Assembly: GCA_964437595.1 (NCBI GenBank)
Contig: CAYTHO010000002.1
Span: forward strand, 62,001 to 126,000
DNA from: DSYU01 sp964437595
GTDB taxonomy: Bacteria > Chloroflexota > Anaerolineae > Anaerolineales > Anaerolineaceae
Direction: 5' to 3'
Length of the DNA: 64,000 bases
Shown: positions 21,001 through 29,335 of the stretch, piece after piece
How positions within the stretch are numbered: position 1 is the stretch's first letter
Layout: each line of letters begins with the position of its first letter
Notes under the pieces: generated by a model
Told to the model about the DNA's origin: nothing
Databases searched by the model: none
Seen by the model: the letters and a program-made list of their open reading frames with translations, nothing else
Made by a program: the position numbers and the translations under genes

Positions 21001-22288
21001 TTACCTGTCTGCTTATGTAGTGACATCGCCTGGCACCACCATCCCCCCGGACCAACTGCGCTATCACATGGCTGATCGCCTTCCACTGGCGATGGTTCCA
21101 TCGCGTTACGTATTTCTTGATAGCCTCCCTCTTGGCCCGAATGGAAAAGTAGACCGGAGCGCCCTGCCTGTACCAGCGGATTCTTCCGTAAATAATGAAA
21201 AACCCAGCCAGCCGCGGGATGTTGTTGAAGCAAAGCTCATCCAAATATGGAAAAAACTGCTCCGCACAGATAAAGTTGGGGTACAGGATGATTTCTTCGC
21301 CCTGGGCGGCCACTCGATGCTGGCTGTGCAAATGTTCATCCAGATCGAGGAAGCGTTGGGGGTCAACCTTCCCTTGACCAGTCTGTTCCAGAAGGCCAAT
21401 ATTGAACACCTGGCTGAACTGATCAATCAGCAGCGCGGTCCAACCACCTGGGCCTCCCTGGTGCATATCAAACCCTCGGGCAGCCGGCGGCCTTTGTTCT
21501 GCATCCACGGCCTTACTGGCGATGTCTTCTGGTTTGGACGCCTGGTGCCCCATATGGACCCGGATCAGCCATTATGGGGTTTGCAATCCCAGGGCCTGGA
21601 TGGCGTACAGGAACCACTGACCACGGTAGAAGACATGGCCAGTCTCTACATTCGAGAAATGAAGAGCATCCAGCCAGAGGGGCCTTACAACATCTGCGGA
21701 TATTCTTTTGGCGGCAGCCTGGCTTATGAGTTAGCTTGCCAGTTAGAAGCACAGGGCGATGAGGTCAGCTTGCTTGCTATCATCGACCATGCCAATGCGA
21801 AATCTGGCTATTACCAGGTGCACCTCAGCCCTTCATTCTTTATTTCGGTTCTAAAGAACCTGCCGCACCGCATCAATGACATCCTCAATCTCAAACCGTA
21901 CCAGTTGTTCGCCAGGATTGAGCGCAAGCTGCGGTTGAGTGCTAAGCTCATGAAATCCAGTCCCTCGCAGGCACTGAATACTGCTGAGGCTGGCGAAATC
22001 ATCGACCACGCCGCGCACCTTCCTGCTCACGTTCAAAAAGTGATCGAAATGAATTTTCGGGCGGCGCGTGAATACACGCCCAGAACATACCATGGCGAGC
22101 TAACGCTGCTGAAAGCGCGCGGTGGGAGACTATTGGTTTCACATGATCCGCTCTTGGGTTGGGGAAAGTTCACCGACCATGTAAAAGTTCGTATGATTCC
22201 CGGTTCGCACCTCAGCCTCTTTGAGCCCCATCGGGTGCAACACCTGGCGCAGGCGCTGCAAGCATGTCTGGATGAAATCCAGATCTGA
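18062..22288 (+). CDS. Terminal NRPS module: docking domain-C-A-PCP-thioesterase
   Basis: A 1408-residue release module. Residues 1-55 are a TubC-type docking domain paralogous to that of the upstream NRPS (NAPKG shared). The C domain (about 70-490) carries HHIIGDN at 207-213, so the usual last Gly of HHxxxDG is Asn while His208 and Asp212 remain. The A domain (510-1030) has FTSGTTNIPKG, YGPTETT and K1029. The pocket read by eye is D-V-R-H-F-A-L-L-A-K, which I cannot assign to a known substrate. The PCP has Ser1085. The C-terminal type I thioesterase has Ser1215 in GYSFGG, an Asp in AIIDHA and a His in PGSHLSLF, so it should hydrolyse or cyclise the finished chain. It ends the assembly line; the next gene is 58 bases downstream. 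Confidence 0.96.
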   Translation: MSISLLFEKLRALDIKITLNGEQLKINAPKGAVTPDLQAEIVANKQAIVAFLRETETLAQQRSKPIQRHSYGSTIPLSFAQQRMWFLEQLGKNDATYVLSYGKQIAACLDEKVLNKCFTEIARRHEILRTSFHHQDEQPVQVIHPSLDIFVEVVQLEDASEADQQKKLRQMIDEKCSCPFDLSQAPLFRVTLFHLGQKSDFLLINMHHIIGDNASIMNFSRELSALYPVFQQGNASPVEALPFQYADYVFWQQETLQGAVLDEQVAYWKEKLSGDIPRLDLPTDHPWLEMEDNRAGEQYLLLPPALSEELEALSQRQGITLFSLLLAAFKVLLYRLTGQEDLTVGTPVWGRSRPELEEMIGLFLNTLTLRTDFSGNPSFRQALERVNETMLGAFSHQEVPFERLVEKIQPERSLSHHPFFDVFINFLQPRSNLRDDLMLALEPIKLSEPETKFPISVYIVHTAERINFVFTYRKALYSNERMACIAGQFQYLLEQIVQNPDLGIDNYSLAAPSASDILPDPTETINAPNADPVFEMVLHRAAEQPDHPAVEQSGHRWSYQQLSETAQALASALQQTGCQPGEVVAVSGLKSFGLIIGVLGALGSGGVLLTLDPALPPRRIETMLQEAKAKWLIQVASPDFTFPSIQLPEDLSCLQISAQTGRLEYGIPYAENLPFNSPVRPEDPAYIFFTSGTTNIPKGVLGTHRGLSHFLTWQRDTFSIGPGDRAAQLTALSFDVVMRDILTPLISGASLCLPDPRTALASEGLLLWLHEQKITIMHTVPAIAFNWLNQAPPGLRFDALRLVFFAGEPLLDTLCLRWRDTLAPNCNMINLYGPTETTLAKCYFQVPEVPLPGVQPVGRPLPQTQALILNKAGGLCGVGEPGEIVIRTPFRTLGYINNAEEQARRFIPNPFNMDPSDLVYRSGDNGRYRPDGNINILGRQDDQVKIHGVRIELGEVTAALAEHPQVKSAFVMVRKEETGPYLSAYVVTSPGTTIPPDQLRYHMADRLPLAMVPSRYVFLDSLPLGPNGKVDRSALPVPADSSVNNEKPSQPRDVVEAKLIQIWKKLLRTDKVGVQDDFFALGGHSMLAVQMFIQIEEALGVNLPLTSLFQKANIEHLAELINQQRGPTTWASLVHIKPSGSRRPLFCIHGLTGDVFWFGRLVPHMDPDQPLWGLQSQGLDGVQEPLTTVEDMASLYIREMKSIQPEGPYNICGYSFGGSLAYELACQLEAQGDEVSLLAIIDHANAKSGYYQVHLSPSFFISVLKNLPHRINDILNLKPYQLFARIERKLRLSAKLMKSSPSQALNTAEAGEIIDHAAHLPAHVQKVIEMNFRAAREYTPRTYHGELTLLKARGGRLLVSHDPLLGWGKFTDHVKVRMIPGSHLSLFEPHRVQHLAQALQACLDEIQI

Positions 22289-22346
22289 AGCTGTTCGCGC
22301 AGGATTCGATCATCCAGTGGATGAAGGATAAAATAGGAAAGGAAAA

Positions 22347-23441
22347 ATGCTCATGTTGCGTAAAGCTACTTTAGCGCTGGTTTTGTTGTCTGTAACTCTG
22401 TTCTCCTGTTCCACGGCAGCAACCCAAGAGGCAGAAATAAAAACGCAGAACACCTCAAAAGTCGAAAATACTCCCCTGGCTCAAGCGGTTCCCCAAAACG
22501 CTTCCGATCAAAATGCCCCGGCCTGCCCTACATGCGAGGCCCAGGTGCAGAATGACTGCGCGCAAAATAGCTGGCCACTCTCGGAGGGATTTGGTATCCT
22601 GGGCGACTCCTTTTATGATGAATACCAGGCTGATGACCAGCGCGGAGGGAACTATCATGAGACAACCTTCAACCTGGTCGAAATCCTGGTGCACACCCGG
22701 CATTTCAACCTGGGCCCATGGGGGCGGCGCGAAGAGCCGCGCCGCGCCGGTTATGCCTACAACTGGGCCCGCAGTGGAGCCACCAGCGACACGATGATCG
22801 AACAGGGCCAGCATACGGGGCTGGCGGAGCAGATCCGTGCAGGTAAAGTATCTTATGTGTGGATTGGCATCGGCGCCAATGATTTCAGCCCCTACTACCT
22901 GGAATCGTATAAAGATATTTACGATGGCAAGATGACCAATAAACAACTGCGTGAAAAAGTCGATCGGGCGATAGATAATGTGACCCTGGCCGTGGATACC
23001 GTGTTAGAGGCGGGCGCGAAGGGCGTGGTGGTGACCTATTTCACCCAGTGGGACCTTGACCCGCAGATCAGCCAGCGCTATCCCGATGCAAAGGGGCGCA
23101 AGCGCGTTGCCGACGCCATCGACGCGGTCAATAAAGGCATTCAGGCCATGGCAGACGACCGCCAGATTCACACATTTAACCAAAACAACATTGGAGCAAA
23201 AATATTGGAGAACTTGCGCGATAACCGCTACCTGCCTGTCGGTGATGTACGCATCGACTTTGCGGAAAACGGCGACAAGCCAAAATACTCACGCCTGGGT
23301 GACGATCAACACCTGGGTACGGTAGTGAGCGGGTTTTCGGCCAACTGGTACCTTATCGCCACGCTCAACGAAAAGTTTGGCTTTAATATCGCACCGTTGA
23401 CCGAGGAAGAAATTTTAGAGATTTCCGGTTTTGGAGAATAA
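22347..23441 (+). CDS. SGNH/GDSL-type hydrolase, lipoprotein
   Basis: A 364-residue protein with a lipoprotein signal peptide (lipobox LFSC, Cys21), so it should be membrane-anchored outside the cytoplasm. SGNH blocks are visible: GDS at 86-88 (nucleophile Ser88), SGA at 143-145, GAND at 176-179 and DDQH at 319-322 (Asp and His of the triad). Such enzymes cleave esters, often acetyl groups on glycans or lipids; the substrate here is unknown. GGAAAGGA lies just upstream of the ATG. It sits 58 bases after the TE-NRPS with no terminator between, and 6 bases before the oxidoreductase, so it may belong to either transcription unit. A role in trimming the NRPS/PKS product outside the cell is possible but unsupported. 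Confidence 0.85.
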   Translation: MLMLRKATLALVLLSVTLFSCSTAATQEAEIKTQNTSKVENTPLAQAVPQNASDQNAPACPTCEAQVQNDCAQNSWPLSEGFGILGDSFYDEYQADDQRGGNYHETTFNLVEILVHTRHFNLGPWGRREEPRRAGYAYNWARSGATSDTMIEQGQHTGLAEQIRAGKVSYVWIGIGANDFSPYYLESYKDIYDGKMTNKQLREKVDRAIDNVTLAVDTVLEAGAKGVVVTYFTQWDLDPQISQRYPDAKGRKRVADAIDAVNKGIQAMADDRQIHTFNQNNIGAKILENLRDNRYLPVGDVRIDFAENGDKPKYSRLGDDQHLGTVVSGFSANWYLIATLNEKFGFNIAPLTEEEILEISGFGE

Positions 23442-23447
23442 GGACCG

Positions 23448-24596
23448 ATGGATAAAATTCGGGTAGGGTTGGTGGGTTGTGGAGCAATCAGCGGGGCGCA
23501 TTTGGATGCTTACCGCCAGTTGGCCGACCAGTTTGAGGTTGTGGTGTTGTGTGACGTTGTGGAGGAGAAAGCGCGCAGCCGGGCAAAGGAGTTTGGCGTG
23601 GCGGAGGTGTCCGGAAATATCGAAGCACTATACCATCGTAACGATCTCGATGTAATCGATATCTGCACCCCACCCTATCTGCACGCACCGATGGCAGTGG
23701 GCACAATGGAAAGCGGCAAGCTGGCCATTTGCGAAAAGCCGCTGGCTGGTTCGCTGGGCGAAATTGACCGCCTGGAAGAAACGGAGCGGCGCACCGGCAA
23801 ACGCTTGATGCCGGTGTTCAACTATCGCTTTGGGGCAGGTCTGCAGCGCATGAAGCACCTGCTGCGCCTGGGCATTCCGGGCCGGCTGTTTTTAAGCACG
23901 GTGGAGACCCACTGGCAGCGCCCAATTGGTTATTTTGATGTTCGCTGGCGGGCAGGCTGGCGCACCGCGCTGGGTGGCGCTTTTATCGGGCACGCTATCC
24001 ATGCCCACGATGCGCTATATGAAATCGCCGGACCGGCGCGCAGCGTGCACGTGCGCGGCAAAGCACTGGTTAACCCGCTGGAAATTGAAGATACGCTGGT
24101 TGTTTCGTTAGAAATGGCAGATGGTTCGCTGGCGGCGCTGACGGTCACCTTTGGTTCGACGGTAGAAATTTCCCGGCACCGTTACTGCTTTAGCAACCTG
24201 GTGGCAGAAAGCAATACCGGCCCGTATGCCTCGCACACGGCTGATCCCTGGCTGTTCAAAGGTGTAACCGAGGAAGTGGACCGGCAGATTGAAACGTCCA
24301 TGCGTTACTTCACCCCGGAGCCGCCCGAGGGGTTTGTGGGCCAGTTTTACCGCTTCGCTCGGGCCATCCGTGATAATCAGGAACTGCCCATTACCATCGC
24401 AGACGGTCGCAGGGCAATTGAGCTGGTAACTGCCGTTTATTCTTCCATGCATACCGGTCAAACCGTGGATCTACCCATTGGCCGCGACCATCCATATTAC
24501 GAGAGCTGCATTCCAGAAGAAGCCGGGCCTCTTGAGGATTTTACCGATTTTGCCTCCCACCGGGAGAAATCCGGCTGGAAACCGAAAGACGTATAA
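23448..24596 (+). CDS. Gfo/Idh/MocA-family NAD(P)-dependent oxidoreductase
   Basis: A 382-residue cytoplasmic protein. The N-terminal Rossmann fold starts VGLVGCGAISGAH (7-19) and the family motif EKP is at 96-98, in CEKPLAGS. The C-terminal half has the beta-sheet substrate region typical of Gfo/Idh/MocA proteins, which oxidise or reduce sugars, inositols and their derivatives. An AAGGA ribosome site precedes the ATG. The gap from the SGNH gene is only 6 bases, so they are co-transcribed. With the two glycosidases downstream it probably forms a sugar-use unit; a xylose or uronate derivative would fit, but the substrate cannot be read from sequence. Confidence 0.9.
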   Translation: MDKIRVGLVGCGAISGAHLDAYRQLADQFEVVVLCDVVEEKARSRAKEFGVAEVSGNIEALYHRNDLDVIDICTPPYLHAPMAVGTMESGKLAICEKPLAGSLGEIDRLEETERRTGKRLMPVFNYRFGAGLQRMKHLLRLGIPGRLFLSTVETHWQRPIGYFDVRWRAGWRTALGGAFIGHAIHAHDALYEIAGPARSVHVRGKALVNPLEIEDTLVVSLEMADGSLAALTVTFGSTVEISRHRYCFSNLVAESNTGPYASHTADPWLFKGVTEEVDRQIETSMRYFTPEPPEGFVGQFYRFARAIRDNQELPITIADGRRAIELVTAVYSSMHTGQTVDLPIGRDHPYYESCIPEEAGPLEDFTDFASHREKSGWKPKDV

Positions 24597-24719
24597 AGTA
24601 AATAGGGTACAATAAACTCCGATCACATTGTTCGTCACAAACGATCCCCCTGGGTTCAGGGCAATCTACGTCTGCACTCCGTTTTGGCTACAAAACAATG
24701 TTGCGAAGGAGATATTGAC

Positions 24720-26249
24720 ATGGCAAAAAAGGTTGAAGTACCCGTTTCAGGGAAGCCCTTCAAAAACAACGCAACCTACTGCGTTGGAACTGGCAGAATG
24801 GGATTGGCCCTGCAAAAGGAGTACACAGATCATTTAAAGTTGGTTCAGGAGACCATCCACTTCCGGTATATCCGCGGACACGGCTTGTTTTGCGATGATG
24901 TTGGTATTTATCGCGAACAAGAAGTCGATGGAGAAACCCGTCCTTTCTATAACTTTACTTATCTGGATCGCATTCTGGACTCTTACCTGGAAAACGGAAT
25001 TCGCCCATTCCTGGAACTTGGGTTTATGCCAGAAAAATTAAAAACCGGCGATCAGACTATCTTCTACTGGAAAGGCAATGTCACGCCTCCTGCTTCGTAC
25101 GAAAAATGGGCGGACCTGGTAAAAAACTTACTTCAGCACTGTATAGAGCGATATGGCATCGAAGAAGTAATCGCCTGGCCAATCGAAGTATGGAATGAAC
25201 CGAACATTCCATTCTGGGCGGGCACGATGGAAGAATATTTCAAGCTGTATGATTACTCGGCCCGGGCAGTAAAGGAAGTGGATCCACGCATACAGGTGGG
25301 TGGTCCAGCTATCTGCGGCGTAGAAACGGAAAAATGGCTGAGGAGTTTCTTCGAGCACTGTATCAAAAACAATTCACCATTGGACTTCATCACCCGCCAC
25401 TGCTATACCGCGAAACAGCCAACCAGGAACGGGCATTATATATACCACGAGCTTTTTGATCCAACGCGTATGATTGACGAGTTGAAAGAAACGCGGGCTT
25501 ATATGGCAGATTATCCGCGCATCGCAAACATGCCGCTGCACATTACCGAGTTTAACAGTTCATATGTCCCGGTTTGCCCGGTGCACGATACAGACTTCCA
25601 TGCGCCATATATTGCGCGCATCCTCAGTGAAGCAGGTGAATATGCCGATTCGTATTCTTACTGGACGTTCAGCGACGTTTTTGAAGAAGCAGATGTACCG
25701 AAATCTGTATTCCACGGCGGTTTCGGTCTGGTTGCACTACATCAGATTAAAAAACCCACATTTTATACATTTGAATTTTTCTCTAAGGCTGGAAAAGAAC
25801 TGCTCTATCGCGATGACCACCTGATCGTCACCAAAGATGATGGCAAATATGTCATCATCGGTTGGAACTGGCATGATCTGCGAGATCACAAACCCTCACC
25901 GGATGAAGCCTATTCCCTTTTGCTGCCTTCAATCGGTAAACAGGCGCTGCTTGTAAAACAGGTAGTGGGCGGGGAACATGCCAATCCCTTAAAAACCTGG
26001 AGCAACCTTGGCAAACCCCGTAATCTAAACAAGGAGCAGCTACGCATACTGCAAGCTTCCGCTGAACCCTGCCAGACCGATGCGAAGCTGTTCGAGCAGA
26101 ATGGAGCATATGAAGTGGAATTAACCATCTCTTGCAATCAACTTTGCATGCTTGAAATCGTGCCGGTAGATGATTACACAGATACCTACCTTGGGCTGGA
26201 TCCTGTGGAGTTTCCCGGGATGGAACCAGTTGAAGAAAGCAAAAAATAA
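24720..26249 (+). CDS. GH39 beta-xylosidase-like glycoside hydrolase
   Basis: I place the start at ATG 24720, with AAGGAGA at 24706-24712, rather than the in-frame TTG at 24684; this gives 509 residues. The GH39 catalytic motifs are clear: WNEPN with acid/base Glu160 and ITEFNSS with nucleophile Glu277. These numbers equal those I recall for the Thermoanaerobacterium beta-xylosidase XynB, which supports both family and start. Length matches the family (about 500). No signal peptide is seen, so it should act in the cytoplasm on imported short oligosaccharides. It is followed after 48 bases by a GH120-like gene, another beta-xylosidase family. GH39 also contains alpha-L-iduronidases, so the exact substrate is not proven. 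Confidence 0.9.
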   Translation: MAKKVEVPVSGKPFKNNATYCVGTGRMGLALQKEYTDHLKLVQETIHFRYIRGHGLFCDDVGIYREQEVDGETRPFYNFTYLDRILDSYLENGIRPFLELGFMPEKLKTGDQTIFYWKGNVTPPASYEKWADLVKNLLQHCIERYGIEEVIAWPIEVWNEPNIPFWAGTMEEYFKLYDYSARAVKEVDPRIQVGGPAICGVETEKWLRSFFEHCIKNNSPLDFITRHCYTAKQPTRNGHYIYHELFDPTRMIDELKETRAYMADYPRIANMPLHITEFNSSYVPVCPVHDTDFHAPYIARILSEAGEYADSYSYWTFSDVFEEADVPKSVFHGGFGLVALHQIKKPTFYTFEFFSKAGKELLYRDDHLIVTKDDGKYVIIGWNWHDLRDHKPSPDEAYSLLLPSIGKQALLVKQVVGGEHANPLKTWSNLGKPRNLNKEQLRILQASAEPCQTDAKLFEQNGAYEVELTISCNQLCMLEIVPVDDYTDTYLGLDPVEFPGMEPVEESKK

Positions 26250-26297
26250 ACATCGCTTCTACTTGTTCGCCATGGAATTTTCAGAAAGGAAAATCCA

Positions 26298-28226
26298 ATG
26301 ATAACAACAGAAGATATAACCGCCCAGCTTCCCAATGGAAAGATATTTGCATTTTGGGAGATTGAACAGAAGTACGAGCGCGAAATTCATGTCGACACGA
26401 ACCACCTACAGGCCTCAGACCAAAATGATGGTTCCATTTCCAAGCCCTTCAAAACGATCAACGCAGCGGCTCAGATAGCATCCCCAGGAACCAGGGTGTT
26501 GATTCATGGGGGAACGTATCGTGAAACAGTCCAGCCGGCAGTGAGCGGGCTTGCTCCAGATAAAATGATCAGCTACGAAGCTTACCAGGATGAGGATGTC
26601 ATCATCAAAGCATCGGTAGAAGTAAAGAAATTTAAACCCAGCACGGGGTGGCGTCTGACGCGGGGCTTTGGCCCCAATCAACCCCCTTTGCCTGAAGGAA
26701 TCCAGGTTTGGGAAATTGAGCTGGATCCAGAGGATTTTAAGGGTTACAACCCATTTTGCGCGGTCAATATTCTGCATGACCGGGTATTTATCGAATACGA
26801 TAAAACCGATATGACCACCTACCTGAACCGCAGAGGGATGGTGTTTGTTGATGGCAAACCTATGAAGCAGTTCCCGCTGTACAATCAGTTGAGCAAAAAT
26901 GAAAATGCGTACTGGGTTGAAGCAAACGGGCAGAAAGTCCACATTCGGCTGGCTGGAGATGAAGATCCGCACGATCATATCATCGAGCTCAGCAACCGCG
27001 AACAATGCTTTGCACCGAAAGAACCCTTTATCTCATACATCCGTGTAAAAGGTTTAACGCTCGCGCACGCTGCCACCGGCGCTCCAGTGCCACAGCGCGG
27101 ATCTCTTTCCTGCCACCGGGGACATCACTGGATTATTGAAGACTGCACCATCGATTGGTCGAACGCGACTGGCATCGACTGCGGAAACGAATGCTGGCAC
27201 CATACCCTTATCGAAGGGCAAATTGTTGGCAGCACCATCATACGGCGTAACACCATCAAAGACGCAGGCGTATGCGGTATTGCCGGAATGTTTGTCAGCA
27301 ATATGCTCATCGAGGATAACCTGATCGTTGGCACCGGCTGGCAGCGCATGGAGCTTTCCTGGGAAGCAGGCGGCATCAAGGTGCATCACGCGGTCGATAC
27401 GCTCATCCGCAGGAATGTAATCAAAGAATGCTACGGCTGTGATGCGTTGTGGATGGATGTTGGAAATGAAAACTGCCGCGTCACATCTAACCTGTTCATT
27501 GATGGCATCGATTCCAGAGAACACATCTTTATCGAATGCTCGCGGGATGTCGAAAACCTGATTGACAACAATATCATTTGGAACGTAGAAGGCCGCTACG
27601 ATCGAAATGCTGTGCCCGCGGAACCGGGGTCTTCTGGCTGGTATAAAACAACCGAGCTGGATATTCGAAATGGCTATGGTATTTACCTGGAAGGTACTGA
27701 CAGGCTGCGCATGGTCAACAACCTGATTGGTAAATGCAATAAAGCGGGATTTTTTGCAAAAGTCGTCGCCTTCCGGCTGATGATCAAACGCGGTGGAACT
27801 TCCAGAGAAAATAAGTTTTACAACAACCTATTTTATCAATGCGGAGAGGCCGCTATCATTTTGCCGAATGAGCATAACGAAGCAGAGGGAAACTGTTATG
27901 CTAAGATGCCCCCAGGGTATCTGCGGGTGATGTTTCCCGAACCCGAAATGTGCCTCGATCTGGAAACATGGCAAGAGTTCTGCGGCTTTGATAAAAATGG
28001 AAGCGTGTGTGATGTGGAAATTGACATAAACAGCACCGACCTTACCATGGAAATTTCCTTCAAAGGAACAATCCCCGAATTGGAAGCAGATAGAAAAGTC
28101 CAGACCGATTTCTTTGGTAAGCAGTGCGAAGGAAAAAGAGCCGCCGGGCCAATTTTCGATCTTGCCAGTAAGAAGGTCCGCTTCAGCATAGACCCGCGTA
28201 AATTGATAAGTAGCGGGAAGGGTTGA
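26298..28226 (+). CDS. Right-handed beta-helix protein, GH120 beta-xylosidase-like
   Basis: A 642-residue cytoplasmic protein (no signal peptide) with an SKPFKTINAAAQIA start typical of DUF1565/beta-helix proteins and repeated short strands rich in N, I and V. From memory, its layout and several segments resemble the GH120 beta-xylosidase XylC (about 640 residues): a VKG-x4-AHAAT segment, WIIED, an AGGIK-x-H segment, LWMD and FIECS. In XylC the nucleophile and acid/base are an Asp and a Glu about 23 residues apart; here Asp387 (ALWMDV) and Glu413 (HIFIEC) hold the matching places. The GH39 beta-xylosidase-like neighbour supports this. The alternative is a generic beta-helix lyase or epimerase. 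It is the last gene before the terminator at 28308. A ribosome site AGAAAGGA precedes the ATG. Confidence 0.72.
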   Translation: MITTEDITAQLPNGKIFAFWEIEQKYEREIHVDTNHLQASDQNDGSISKPFKTINAAAQIASPGTRVLIHGGTYRETVQPAVSGLAPDKMISYEAYQDEDVIIKASVEVKKFKPSTGWRLTRGFGPNQPPLPEGIQVWEIELDPEDFKGYNPFCAVNILHDRVFIEYDKTDMTTYLNRRGMVFVDGKPMKQFPLYNQLSKNENAYWVEANGQKVHIRLAGDEDPHDHIIELSNREQCFAPKEPFISYIRVKGLTLAHAATGAPVPQRGSLSCHRGHHWIIEDCTIDWSNATGIDCGNECWHHTLIEGQIVGSTIIRRNTIKDAGVCGIAGMFVSNMLIEDNLIVGTGWQRMELSWEAGGIKVHHAVDTLIRRNVIKECYGCDALWMDVGNENCRVTSNLFIDGIDSREHIFIECSRDVENLIDNNIIWNVEGRYDRNAVPAEPGSSGWYKTTELDIRNGYGIYLEGTDRLRMVNNLIGKCNKAGFFAKVVAFRLMIKRGGTSRENKFYNNLFYQCGEAAIILPNEHNEAEGNCYAKMPPGYLRVMFPEPEMCLDLETWQEFCGFDKNGSVCDVEIDINSTDLTMEISFKGTIPELEADRKVQTDFFGKQCEGKRAAGPIFDLASKKVRFSIDPRKLISSGKG

Positions 28227-28307
28227 ATCGTCCATTCGCACTCTCTAACCCTGGAATAGGATTTCGCACGGTCAGGTAGCACCACCGTCCAGGGAAAAAT
28301 ATAAAGC

Positions 28308-28360
28308 GGATCAGCAGGCAATGATCAACCATGCCCTAGCCTGCTGATCCATTTTTCTTT
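28308..28360 (+). terminator. Rho-independent terminator after the glycosidase genes
   Basis: A perfect 12-base inverted repeat (28308-28319 GGATCAGCAGGC and 28339-28350 GCCTGCTGATCC) with a 19-base loop is followed by ATTTTTCTTT. It lies 80 bases after the beta-helix gene and is the first strong terminator after the PKS/NRPS genes. The rest of 28227-28564 holds only this and the promoter candidate at 28468. Confidence 0.85.
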
Positions 28361-28467
28361 ACAGTAAACCGACCGCGGGCACTTTATCGTTGGCCTATCG
28401 ACTTTCGTTACACACATGACCCGCAAGGTTCCCACGACTTCGACTCTTTTTTTGCAACGTTCTTTAT

Positions 28468-28500
28468 TTGACAACGTATATATGATAAATACACTATAAT
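28468..28500 (+). promoter_or_regulatory. Candidate sigma-70 promoter for the DedA/VTT gene
   Basis: A perfect TTGACA (28468-28473) and a perfect TATAAT (28495-28500) sit upstream of the gene, but the spacer is 21 bases, longer than the usual 16-18. The AT-rich stretch and position support a promoter; the spacing weakens it. Confidence 0.4.
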
Positions 28501-28564
28501 ACTGCCTGGGAATATGCCCTTTGTAAGGGTTGGCATCACCAAAATTGAGCAGAAAGGTTCCAGT

Positions 28565-29125
28565 ATGTTGGTTACTCCAACGCGTCGCCAGAAAGCATTT
28601 TCAATTATTATCCTCATTGCCATGGTTGCGCTCAGCCTGGCTGTTACATTTCTGCCTCTTGAACCAGAAAGCCTATCTGTTTTTGGATACGGTGGCATCT
28701 TTCTAATTACTCTGCTCGGGGCGATGTCGTTGTTCGTGCCCGGCCCCACGATGATCGCCGCGTTGATGGTCGGCGCTCAACTTAACCCACTGCTGGTCGG
28801 CCTATTTGCCGGTTCTGGCTCAGCGATTGGCGAAACGACTGGCTATGCTGCCGGCTATGCCACCCGCGCAGTGGTACAAGAGCCGACTCAAAATAAGGCC
28901 TGGTACTGGCGCGTGCTGGATTGGATGTCCCATTACCCCTTCTTGACCCTGTTTGGGTTTGCCGTGATCCCGAACCCGCTCAGCGATGTTTCCGGGCTGA
29001 TTGCCGGACGAATAGGTTACCCGTACTGGAGATTCCTGCTGGCTACATTTCTCGGAAAGGCGATCCGTTTTGGCCTGACCGCCTATGTGGGTTCCATTCT
29101 CGATTTTCCGCTAAAACTGGGCTAA
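28565..29125 (+). CDS. DedA/VTT-domain (SNARE-associated) integral membrane protein
   Basis: I choose ATG 28565 (AGAAAGG eight bases upstream), giving 186 residues; an in-frame ATG at 28514 would add 17. About five hydrophobic segments, a central glycine-rich stretch (FAGSGSAIGETTGYAAGY) and a C-terminal region with NPLSDVSGLIAG and RFLLATFLGK match the VTT/DedA fold, where a conserved E/G-rich loop and a Pro/Asp loop re-enter the membrane. DedA-family proteins act in membrane homeostasis and lipid flipping. It seems to stand alone, with a terminator upstream and its own promoter. The substrate is not known. Confidence 0.75.
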   Translation: MLVTPTRRQKAFSIIILIAMVALSLAVTFLPLEPESLSVFGYGGIFLITLLGAMSLFVPGPTMIAALMVGAQLNPLLVGLFAGSGSAIGETTGYAAGYATRAVVQEPTQNKAWYWRVLDWMSHYPFLTLFGFAVIPNPLSDVSGLIAGRIGYPYWRFLLATFLGKAIRFGLTAYVGSILDFPLKLG

Positions 29126-29256
29126 AGCCGCCGGTTTTGCACAGCTTCGTACTTATGTTTGCCAAGAGGCGTCACCCCTCGCCGGAATTCCACTATAACT
29201 ACCGAGACGACAGAAAATACGGATGTGCAGATATTTTTAACAGTGATTACCTGCTG

Positions 29257-29288
29257 TTGACAAATCGTTAAACAAATCCAGGTAGAAT
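29257..29288 (+). promoter_or_regulatory. Candidate promoter for arsC
   Basis: TTGACA (29257-29262) and TAGAAT (29283-29288) with a 20-base spacer lie about 45 bases before the arsC start. The boxes are good and the spacer is long, so this is a tentative call. No ArsR-type operator is obvious. Confidence 0.35.
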
Positions 29289-29335
29289 AGTATCAGAATG
29301 ATTGATCAGTCTACAAAAGCAGTTCGGAGAACGTG

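Noticed and set aside
24684..24719. TTG start of the GH39 gene
   Set aside because: ATG 24720 has an ideal AAGGAGA site and places the catalytic glutamates at the family positions.
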